Shown: one piece after another, positions 44,765 to 64,000 of the stretch
How the letters are laid out: the number at the start of each line of letters is the position of its first letter
How positions within the stretch are numbered: the first letter of the stretch is position 1
Assembly: GCA_025345505.1 (NCBI GenBank)
Contig: JANVCC010000030.1
Span: 7,492,254-7,556,253 of the forward strand
Direction: 5' to 3'
DNA from: Todiramphus chloris collaris
Taxonomy: Eukaryota; Chordata; Aves; Coraciiformes; Alcedinidae
Length of the DNA: 64,000 bases
Notes under the pieces: model-generated
Told to the model about the DNA's origin: nothing
The model's database searches: none
Seen by the model: the letters and a program-made list of their open reading frames with translations, nothing else
Translations under genes and position numbers: made by a program

Positions 44765-45071
44765 CCCTGCTATCTATGGTTCCGAGGGGGAAAGAGCGTC
44801 CCGCTCCATCTCTATGGTCGCGCTGGCGCCGCGGGGCCGACGGGAGGCTGGCGGACTATGTGCATTTTTCCCTCATTACCTCACGAACAGGGAGGAGGCT
44901 GACGGGATAGCGGAGGACCGTCCCTCGGCCTCGCTCCAGTCCTCCAGCTTCCCTCGCTGTCCGGCGGCCCCGGGAAGCCCGGCTCCCGGTCTGGCCGCCA
45001 CGGGCCCTGTCCCCCTCCTCCCGCCCACTGGGCCCGCTTCTCTGAGGAGCCTCTCCCAGGCCCATGGCTCC

Positions 45072-45131
45072 ATGAGGCGGGAGAAGGAGGCGGCGGCGGC
45101 GGCGGGGCAGCAGCGGCGGCGGCTGGGCTGA
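45072..45131 (+). other. AMMECR1L: Upstream ORF (19 codons) in the probable AMMECR1L leader
   Basis: ATG at 45072 opens MRREKEAAAAAGQQRRRLG then TGA. It contains a GCG-repeat run coding five alanines. A three-codon ORF starting at 45064 (ATG GCT CCA TGA) ends at 45075, so its stop overlaps this start (ATGA). Whether both are in the transcript depends on the unmapped first exon. Confidence 0.5.
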
Positions 45132-45174
45132 GGCGGAGGAGAAGCCGCGTCCGGCCCGGGACGGGTGCAGGAGG

Positions 45175-47700
45175 TGGGCGAGCCCCGCGGGAGGGGTGGT
45201 TGGGGGGGGGAAGGAGCCGGCGGCCGCCGAGGGGTCAAGGCGGGTGGAGGGGCGCCCGCTGCTGGCGCCCCCTGGCGGCGGCGGTTCTGCCCCGCCGGGG
45301 GGCGGTATCGGGCTGCGCCCCCTGGGCCGGCCGGGCCGAGGTGCTGGGGGGGCCGCAGGGGCTCCCCGGGCCGTGTCCTCCGGCACGGGGCCGTCGGAGC
45401 CCCCGGGAGCGCCCCCGGAAAGTTTGTAGCGGAGCGCGTCCCGCGGGGGGGACGGGGGTGGGGGGGACGGCAGCGTCCGGGTGGCCGCTCGGTGGGCGGG
45501 GGCGCGGGCTCGTCCCGGCGCCGGGGGGGAGGCCTTCCCGCCGTGCCGCGGGGCGGGCGCTCCGGTTCGGGAGCGCGGGTGGCACCCCCAGCCCGGCCGC
45601 GGGGGAGAGCAGCGGGGCGCTCCGGAGGAGCACCGGCACCGGGGCGTTGTACCGAGCTCCGGCGGGGGCTCCGGCTCCGGTCAGCAAGTGGCGGGCGGGG
45701 GCCCTTTGCAGGGTCGGCGTCTTCCCGGCCGGTGTGTGCAGCGCTGTTCCGTGCAGAAGTTGCTCCCCTGAGCAGGGGGAGCTCGGAAGCGAGCAGCCGG
45801 CGAAGGCCTCCCGCGGCGGGGCAGCGGTGCCCTTCGCTGAGCCGAGCTGGGGTCGGTACGGCCGCCTTTGTTAGGCCCCTTTTGAGGCAGAGGGTGATCA
45901 GTGGAGAACACCTCTTTTCTGCCCTCTGCCACATCTTCCGTTTAAACTGAAGAGTTATGCTTTCAAAAAAATAATTTTTTTTTTTTTCCCCTGAATGCAG
46001 GTAGCCTTCAGTGATCAAAGGTTCATCTATCCCAGCAGCCTCACTTGAGCTGTAGTAGAGCACTGAGAAAATTACATCTTCACTTTGTCAAAGTTATACT
46101 TTTCCTGTGGGGTTTTTTTTTGTTGTTTTGTTTTTGTTGCTTTTTAATTTTTTTTTTATTATTATTACAAAGGTAGAGGTGAAAAGAAAGAGGATATTTT
46201 TTGTTAGATCTTGTAAATTGTTTCTTATGCACATTGTCTTTCTAAAACCTGGAAGTGAGGATTCCCAAGCAGAGTAAGCAGTGCCAGTGATACATGTTGT
46301 GTTGAGGCACGTCTCTCCGATGGTTTGTACCGCTTCAGTTTCAGTTCAGGGTTGTACGACTTGCGATGGCTGGTGAAACTTAATGAGTAAAGTTTACACT
46401 GTGCGCAGGTGTGGAGAAGGGAAGGAATTGTCACATGATGAATTTTAGTGTACATCTCTCCCCCCCTCGCTGGGTGGGTTTATGTTGTCAGTTCAGCCAT
46501 CAGTTGGAAGAGCTGGAGGGATGCGCTGGTGGGTAAAGAAGTAGCGTGGTACTCCCTGGAGCTAAGCGTGACTTACAAGTTCTCCATGGTGTGCTTTGAT
46601 TTACACGTCTGCTTTTAGCCCCATCTGATAGATGGGGAACTGGTTTTCCTTCCCTCTGTGTGTTTAGATCTCACGGTGATGTTAGTATACTTAAGTTTCT
46701 ACAGTTGATGCACGGTCTTTGTCAATCATCTTTGTTCACTTTTGTCCGCACAGGCTTTCCTCCTTGTATCTTTTCCACCCCTTGTGATGGAATAGCTAGC
46801 ATTCTCTTCTTTGCAAGCAAAAGACAATTTGGTTTGGGTTTTTTTTTTTTTCTTACTGTATTTGTTTCCTGCTGCTGCCCTCTGTTCAGGCTGTGCACAG
46901 TCTTTAGCTTTTCCTCTCCTGCGTATCCTGACTGTATGCCCTGTGTGTTTGCTTAGCAGCTGTAGTGATTTACTTAAGCCTAGAAAGTAAATGCAGGTTC
47001 TAGTTCATGGGGTCTAGAAGATAGTCTGTTGTTTAGAAAATGGTGGTTTGCTGCTTGTAGCTTATCTTTGTGCCTTGCTTGGGCTAGCTCTAAGTCAAGG
47101 GCAGCGCCCCTGGGAGTCCAACCTGAAGGTGTCACTCAGAGCTGTTGTCATCTTCTGTTGAGAACGGGCGAGGGAAATGCACTTCTGGTTTTTCAATAGC
47201 TTGTTTGCCATTGGTGCAGGCACTGACCGAGGGAGAGCCAGTCACCTGGAAAAGCAGCAGATGGGGTATAGCTGTAGTCCAAAGGTTTTTTTTGTCTTTT
47301 TTTCTTCCATTCTCCTGCAGTTTCATTCCCTTTATAGGAAGGCTGGTTATGTGGTTTGGTTTTTTTAGTATGTTTTTTGTTTTGTTTGTTTGGGGTTTTT
47401 GTTTGGGTGATGAGCTGCCTATTACAGTCTTCAGTACAGCTCCCCAGTACCTTTAAAAGTGTGATTCCATGCATGTTGTGTGCACACAGTTTCAATTTCT
47501 GTGTGAAAACACCCATTCTGCTTGACGAACTGTCTTTAGTTCTGTGCTTAGTTGCGCGTTGTGAGGGTTTTCTTCCTCTTTTTGTTGCAAAATCAAACCT
47601 CTCTGACACCTTAGCAGAAGTGAGGAAGCAGCTGTTGGTTTTTCACCTGTAACTGTTTTGTGTATTGCTTTCCCTCCCACCCCCACTCCCTCCTTGCCAG
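45175..47700 (+). other. AMMECR1L: AMMECR1L intron 1
   Basis: About 2.5 kb; the left 700 bp are still CpG-rich, the rest is T-rich non-coding DNA with T runs near 45973-45988, 46118-46160 and 46838-46850. No gene or named repeat was seen. Confidence 0.6.
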
Positions 47701-47732
47701 GGTTCTGCAGTGCTCCAGGCAGCGAGTTTTGA

Positions 47733-57505
<9,773 letters not shown>

Positions 57506-59335
57506 CACACGGCTGCATGACCAGTCCCACTCCCCAGTTGCTGCCAATGGCTATGACATCATTGGGGCAGATGCCTCCTCTTCCTGGTCCAGTTACTTCT
57601 ATTACTGCACCATTTTATGATGCTAGCTTCCGTTGCCAAGTCTGCCTTCCAGCTGACCTGGGGGGAGGAAGAGAGCATGACAGAACTTCAGGGGCCCAAG
57701 CCTTATCTCAGCCTTCCCTCTGAACAGGGGTTCAGTCGGATTGGGGCTCCATGCCTACGAACTGTCGTGAGGTGCAGAAGACCTCTAGGAGTGAAAGTAC
57801 CACTTTGGACTGATCTGTTCTTGTGTGTAACCAACACTCCAGAAACTTGAGTTGTTCGTTATGGAAGCCCCCCCAGATCAAGTAGGAGCATTCCCCTGGC
57901 AGCCTGGGCAACGGAGTCCAACAAAACATTTTTTTAGGTTCTTTTTAATTTTTTTTAACCTCTGGTATCTGTTGTGTACCGAGAGCTGATTGCAGTCCCC
58001 ACACATCACAGGCAGACATTATGATATTGGGGTGGGTTGAACATCTGGATAGCACTCCATCCTCGTGGACAGAAAACACTTAGAGGTTAAAAACCTTTGG
58101 ATGTTACTGCAGATGAATCCATTATTTAAATGAACCCTGGAAGGCTTTAATTATCATATCCCACTGTAGGTTGGATTCTCTAGAAATCCTCTTGGTTTAC
58201 AGTTTTCTGGGTTTCCAGACAGTGCTTCATGCCGGAGCCTGCTACGGAATCGAATGCTGTTACACCTGTAAGAGAGCAGCATGGCACACGCTGTGTGTGC
58301 GAAGGACAAGGTACTTGAGTGTCCCTGGGCAGTCTTCACTGTTACAACTAAGTTTTGTGTCCAAATACTTGTAACAGAGCCTGATTGGATTAGGGATGAG
58401 GAGGGATTTGCAGGACATGGACTGTAGTCATACAAGTGAGACTAGTGACTGAAATTTGTTTAATTTAAGCTAACAGTCTCGGGGACCTTCCTTTTGATAG
58501 GACAGCCACTTTCTCTGGTGTGACTATCGAGCTTCAGAACTGTGACTATTCCAGTTTATAGCAGGCCTATGGAATAGAGCTTTGTAGTTTCACTGGTAAG
58601 TTATTTTCTTACACAACTTGGTCATGACCACATCAAGGCAATGAGTGGGAAAACCTGTATGACCTTAACAGTGTGAAACTCAATGTGCATTCTGTATTTC
58701 TTCTCCCATTATTGATGATTATAAGAAATACTCTAAAGAGGAAGATAACTTAACCAGTTGTTATTTGGCAGTGTCATTGAGGGATGTCATAAACTCTGAA
58801 TTACAACACTGTCGGTGAGGTCACTCGACTTCAGAATGGAATTTTGTGCGGTTTTCCTTTGTTTTCCAAGTTTCTGGAAGGTCAATGATCAGGAAAGAAA
58901 ATACAAGTGCATAGCAGAGTAATGGCTGTTTGGTTGCATGTATCTTTAAGGCTTGCTTGTTTGTGGTAATGATGGCTTTTAAAATTGGCTGGTGTTTCAA
59001 GCCTGAAATTCTCTCCTGGTATGGCAGGAAGCAGGGCTGGTAGAAAGCTCAGAACTGCATCCTGCTGCTCCTTCTGCTCCTAGAGAAGCCAACAGAATTG
59101 TGCAGTTTTGCTTCATGTTGGTGTAACGTTCCCCTGCCAGCAGAGAGAGGTGTAAGGGAAAGGAGGGGGTCCTACTCTGGATAATGGTGCAATAACGACC
59201 CAGCTTTCCTCCTGTACTGGGTCATTCTCACAAATTGCCACTTTTCCCTTGTGATGTTGTTGAAAAGCAATTGAAGATTTAAGGGATTGTTTCATGATTT
59301 CCTGCTGCTGAGAATAAATTAGTCTTGTTACAAAC
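57506..59335 (+). other. AMMECR1L: AMMECR1L 3' untranslated region (end approximate)
   Basis: About 1.8 kb from the stop to the first AATAAA with a G/T-rich downstream stretch. Open frames in it (e.g. 57617-57850) do not resemble known proteins. Confidence 0.55.
59313..59318 (+). terminator. AMMECR1L: Possible AMMECR1L polyadenylation signal AATAAA
   Basis: AATAAA is followed about 25 nt later by TGGTTTGTAATT. Another AATAAA near 60907 could extend the transcript. The choice cannot be made from sequence alone. Confidence 0.45.
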
Positions 59336-59501
59336 TCGAGTGGTTTGTAATTACTCTCCCAGGTGCCGTGTAGTGATGGGGGAGGATGGGGTCAGCTCTG
59401 GACATACCATTCACCTTTCAGCTGTCAAACAGTATGATACATAGGGCTACACTCATTACTGTTCAAGTGTTCTATGTTAGAATTTGAGTTCTAAAAGGTT
59501 T

Positions 59502-59523
59502 AAAAAAAAAAAAAAAAAAAAAA
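59502..59523 (+). repeat. Poly(A) run, 22 bases
   Basis: An uninterrupted A run followed by GC and seven more A. No retrotransposed sequence could be recognised immediately upstream. Confidence 0.85.
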
Positions 59524-61327
59524 GCAAAAAAATGGTGCTAAAACTTCACCCCTGAGCACGCTCAGTGAGACTGGTCATGCAGGCATATAATGCCAGGCTT
59601 TTCAACAATATTGTTTCTTTTTCAAATGTTTGCCCTGTTCTGTGTCTTCAACAGTGTATAGTGTTTTCCTGATTTCATTTTATTTGAATAGGGGATGACT
59701 AAAGGATGGGGAGGGTTAGCTGTCTGTCTTTTATTTTATTTTATTTATTTAAAAAAAAAGAACAGAACTATAGGATTAAGCGACTTGGTTGGATTAAGCC
59801 TGAGTGGGGTTAGATGGTTTGGGACTGGGGAAACCTAATCTCTCCCACTTCCATTTCCCCACTCAGTCTGTTTGGAGGGGGGGCGGGGGGGGAAAAAAGC
59901 CTCTAAATATGTACTGTGTTCTTGTCTTGTTGCAGTGAGAAGAGAAGCTAGCAAATCAGAAACGCTGGTCTGCTGCCTAAGAAACGGGCCCTCTCGGCTT
60001 CAGTCCCATAAGGGTTCAGCTATAAAATCAGTTGAAAAGTGTGTCAATAGTTAAGTTAGTGCAGAAAAATGTGTGACAAGGACAGGTGGTCTCAGGAAAT
60101 AATCCCATTTCTAGATCATTACATGGCAGCTATGCATAAGGATGAAACAGGTGAACTAGAAATAAATTGTACTTTGAGTTGTCTCAAGACTGAGGCAACC
60201 AAAATCAGTGACCAATTCATGTAAGAGTTTCTCTGTGGTTACTTGGCTGGGACAGCAGGTTAGAACTACTCCTCAAAGCAACTGTTACCTGGTTTGATCT
60301 GGGCTTTACTCATCCTTAGAAGCAAGTGCCTTTTGGTCTAGAAGGGCTTATTCTCATGACAACCACATCTGAGAAATAATTTCACTGCAATGATGAATTG
60401 TCTTTGTTTTACAGTAACTACAGGAGAATGTCTTTGATCACTGGAGTCTGTCAGTGTTGGAATGTTACCACTGTGAGGTTCTGAAATATTTTTTTTTTTC
60501 ATAATGTTCAACAGTTAATCTCAGCTGAGGCCATTTCAGTTTGGGATCATTTTATGGTCAAAATATCACATATCTGCAATTTATCAGAACAAAGAAAAAA
60601 CCTGTAAGAAAATCTAAGAGTATATTTTAACCTTTGCACAGAATAATTGTTTTCATAGTACATTAACAAACATCTGCAATCTTCACTGACTATTAGTGCT
60701 GTTTTCTGTTTGTATTCTGGAAACTACATGTTGTTTTGTTGGGGTTTTTTTGGTTAATTTATTTCCTTAAAGCAGGAGACCTCTTTTGACCTTCAGTGCA
60801 GAGATGTCAGACCAATTCTTTGTATTACACTTGGTTGCCTCCTACCTACATAATAACTTCTGAGTGTAAATAATTGAACTCTATCCTCTAATGAAGTATT
60901 GTAGAGAATAAATCATAATGGATAAAGATTATTTGTACTGTCCTCTTTATATGGTTTCTCATAGGCTTTATGGGGGAATAAGATGAAATCTTTCTCATCC
61001 ATATCATTCATACTACATGTATGAATTCCAGACCTCTGAATTACATTAAAGGTTCAGAACCAGGGATGTTGCCAGACTAGAATGACAGCTGTCTGGAAGC
61101 ACAGAAATAGTCAAAACAGGCTCACTAGGAAAAAAAAAAAAAAGTGAGAAAAAAATAGTAGAAAAATTACTAAGTATGTTTGTATCCTGAAATAATGTTT
61201 GCTTGACAATAACTCTAGTAATTGTCATGCTGGTGTGCTGGTGAAATATATAAAGCACATGGAGAATTGTAGATAGCACTGAAAATACTGAATTTGTAAA
61301 TCTTGCTTAAACTTCCAAAAGTGTTCG

Positions 61328-61385
61328 GCTTTGGGTTTGGTTTGGTTTTTGGGGTTTGTTTGGTTGGTTTTTTTTGGTTGGTTGT
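61328..61385 (+). repeat. GGTTT/GGTTGGTT simple repeat
   Basis: Repeated TTTGG and GGTTGG words with G runs of up to four, in an otherwise AT-rich region. Confidence 0.7.
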
Positions 61386-64000
61386 TTTTTTTCTCTTTTA
61401 AAATGAACTAATGAAAAACTATTACTTGTACTTCACTGGTTGTAGTCTGCAGGTGATGTAAAAATTTCATTTCAGGAAAAAGAAACACGTCTTTTTAGAT
61501 TCTTCATAAGAATTTTAATGTTTGGTTTGGGACAGAACTAATTGACTTGTATAATAGTTTTGATGTACATACTTCTGCCTTAAATGGTTTTGCTCACTCT
61601 TTATCTATGGCATATAGTTTAAGATCCTACATTTCCTGTTTGTGGTTCTTGGGAAGGGCAGCCCTGGATATCAATGAAGAACAGGCATAAGACCCTCCCA
61701 AAACCCCAACCAAACCAAGGGGGAGGGTAATTTTGACTTAAATTTGCTTGAGAAGCTCATTGACTTCAGTGAAACTACACAAAAAACCTATTTTCAGAAA
61801 ATATGCTTCTGGTATAGTAAAGATAGAAAGTTAATTCCCTGTGAAATATGAGAAGCAGGTTGAGGAGAACTCTGTGGCTAACATGATTTACATGTGACTT
61901 GTACATTCTGAAGTTCACTATACAATGAGCATCCACTGTTGTTGGGTAAGTTATCAAACATACTCTGAGCTTTTTTTGATGGCTAGAATCCAGTGACTTA
62001 CCTGTATATTTTTATAGCGTATGTTTTTCCTTATTTGATGGTTTTGCCTTTTTTTTTTCCCCACATTGAATCAGTCAGACAAAAATCTTTGTCCACTGTC
62101 TTTCATTGGAGGTTCTTTCATACATGTTTCTTTTGTCTCTGCAGTAACACTCCATAGCTCACAGTGAAGATGAGGGCATGTAGAAGGATGTACTGCACAC
62201 TGAAATAGTTCAGTCCAGACTGTATGTAAACCAGGATAATTCTCCAGAAAACGCTTCCTTCTATTTTTACTTCTGTTTGAAATAAGAAATTAAGTGAATT
62301 AGTCATTTAGCATTCACTTCCTTCTGAAAACAAATTACAGAAAGTTTAGGAGAAATTTCTGCAAGATACTACAAATGAAGAATACTTGAGCATTTTTACT
62401 CTAAACACAGGATTTTATTTTAGGATAAAATTCATAAGTGACCTAATTGTGGTTGAGAAATGCTACTTCTTGAAGATGAAAATTAAAACCAGAACAATTT
62501 CCCATGTGATTCAATAAATTAATATGTATATTGATCTATGTATTATAAGGAATGCTTTCAAACTAAACTGTAATACATGAAGCAGTATGATAGAAATGTT
62601 TCTAAACAGTTTTTGCTACAATCTGCAAAAAGATGACCTGCGAGTATGTTTCAAGAACACACCAAGCCCAGAAGACTGTTTTTAGCATGTGGCATAAAAC
62701 AAGGATGCAGTTCTACAAACTGACTGATATCCAGGTTATTGAACCATACTTTTTCCCCCCTCCTTTTTTTTTTTTACAGTCAGCCAGACTACTCTTCTAA
62801 TCAGATGAATTCTAACATAAATTATGTATTCTACAACATGTTGATAGGATGCTTAAATGTCATTATATACGTATTTAAAAGCAGATCTTGCAAGAGCCAG
62901 TTTTGTATTCAGAGCCTTATTATCACTATTAGTGGGTATTAATGTAACTTAATATTGTTCGTACATGTTAATTCACTATTGTTTATTTTTAGTCCATTTA
63001 AAATTATATATCCCAAACTGAGGTAAATAATATGAAAAACTAAACTTGAAAAGTTATATTTAAGAACACAGATGAAAAAGCACATCTGCCTTTTACTGGT
63101 ACGGCACCCAGTGTTCTGAGTGGGTGATGTTATTTCCACAAGGATTCACTCCTATCACATGCTAGAAATACTGATGACAATAAAAAGAGATGAGGGTTTC
63201 AATATCTTAATCTTAAAACTTTCAATCGATAAAAAACTTTTGGGTTTTTTTTTTTTCTCAAGTTGGGTTTTTTTGACACTCCACACAATAAGTAATTACT
63301 GCTAGAAAGATTAAACACTGCTAAGAAGATAACATTTCAAAACATGGCAAATTAGAAGGAAAGCATATTATGAAATAATGTTATACTAATAATAGAACAT
63401 TTTATTACACAGAGGTATTTAGGTAAGCTTTTTTTAAGATCTGTGTTAATACAACTGGTTGTTACTAGGTCTGTTTTTAAAGTGTGGCAATGCAGAAATT
63501 ACCATAGTATGTCTGTCTAACAATCCACTACCTAAGACCATGTCTTCAGCAAGGTCAGTACTTCATGCGCTGGAACATGGAATACTAGAGGCTCCATTCA
63601 CTATAAATTACATTGTCAAAGTCTTGGGTTCTTTTTTTGTTACTCATCAGTCCATTTAAGGATATCATCATCAACTTCTATGGTCATTCATTTTACCTAG
63701 TTCATCTTCCTATTTTTATGCACGTTTTGCAAGCAAATTGCTAAATTCTGAAACAGTCATTACGAGTGAAGAAGAAGACAGTGCATTTTAAAAATAACAA
63801 AGTAAAAGTCAGGTGTTCTGTTATGTTTGGTTTGTTGCAGTAGCTGAACAATATTTACTGTGGAGTTTTAAGTGCATTTTTTAAGTTATCAAAAAAATGA
63901 AATGGGGGGTGGGAGGAGAAGGTTCCATTGAGGAATGTTTTTGGTTTTTACCTGATTCCTGAGCCCTTAACCAAATACTTCAGTGATCATGAACATTTAT

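Larger units (their letters stand above)
43920..45870 (+). promoter_or_regulatory. AMMECR1L: CpG island with the AMMECR1L promoter and untranslated first exon
   Basis: A long GC-rich, CpG-rich tract contains CCAAT boxes (43917, 44569), a CACGTG palindrome, an ETS-type site and many GC boxes, without a TATA box. The untranslated first exon should begin in or near 44.7-45.1 kb. A possible donor, CAGGAG|GTGGGC, lies at 45173/45174. Open frames of 200-395 codons here are composition artefacts. Confidence 0.8.
59336..64000. other. Gene-poor AT-rich region right of AMMECR1L
   Basis: About 4.7 kb without a CpG island, conserved exon, RNA gene or recognisable transposon. Simple tracts include 22 A at 59502-59523, a TTTTA-type repeat at about 59729-59750, and a G/T-rich GGTTT-like repeat at about 61328-61385. 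Confidence 0.6.

Noticed and set aside
43938-46063. Open frames of 200-395 codons in the AMMECR1L island
   Set aside because: Same composition effect. No conserved domain, and both strands are open over the same bases.

Overview
This window is vertebrate nuclear DNA and almost certainly avian. It has long introns with short conserved exons joined at GT-AG junctions, three CpG islands at promoters, and a 5'-truncated CR1-type LINE with the reverse-transcriptase and 3'-tail signature typical of birds. The species cannot be fixed from the sequence alone.

Layout: three protein-coding genes are present, in the same relative order as on human 2q14.3. (1) Positions 1-19562, minus strand: the 5' part of UGGT1, the ER folding-sensor glucosyltransferase. 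Fourteen coding exons give 513 residues, and the gene runs off the left edge. (2) 22800-41537, plus strand: a complete SAP130 coding region in 20 coding exons (1059 codons with an optional 35-codon cassette), preceded by an untranslated exon ending at 22039. SAP130 encodes a subunit of the SIN3-HDAC corepressor. (3) 47739-57505, plus strand: a complete AMMECR1L coding region in six coding exons, exactly 310 residues. Every exon junction was read from the sequence, and reading phase was summed across all exons of each gene; all three close without a frameshift.

UGGT1 and SAP130 are head to head, with separate CpG islands (about 18.9-20.1 kb and 21.56-23.1 kb) and roughly 2.4 kb between their probable start regions. 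SAP130 and AMMECR1L are tandem, with a third CpG island at about 43.9-45.9 kb. The region after about 59.3 kb is AT-rich and shows no gene.

The three genes work in different processes (ER quality control, chromatin repression, and a conserved AMMECR1-domain protein of poorly known role), so the neighbourhood is syntenic rather than a functional cluster. I found no new biological system. The points most worth checking are regulatory and splicing details: a regularly spaced CCAAT-box array inside SAP130 intron 1, a GC-AG intron with a competing GT donor 4 nt away, three tandem NAG acceptors in SAP130, a perfect 22-bp palindrome just upstream of the exon after the cassette, overlapping upstream ORFs at AMMECR1L, and a G-run cluster beside AMMECR1L exon 3.
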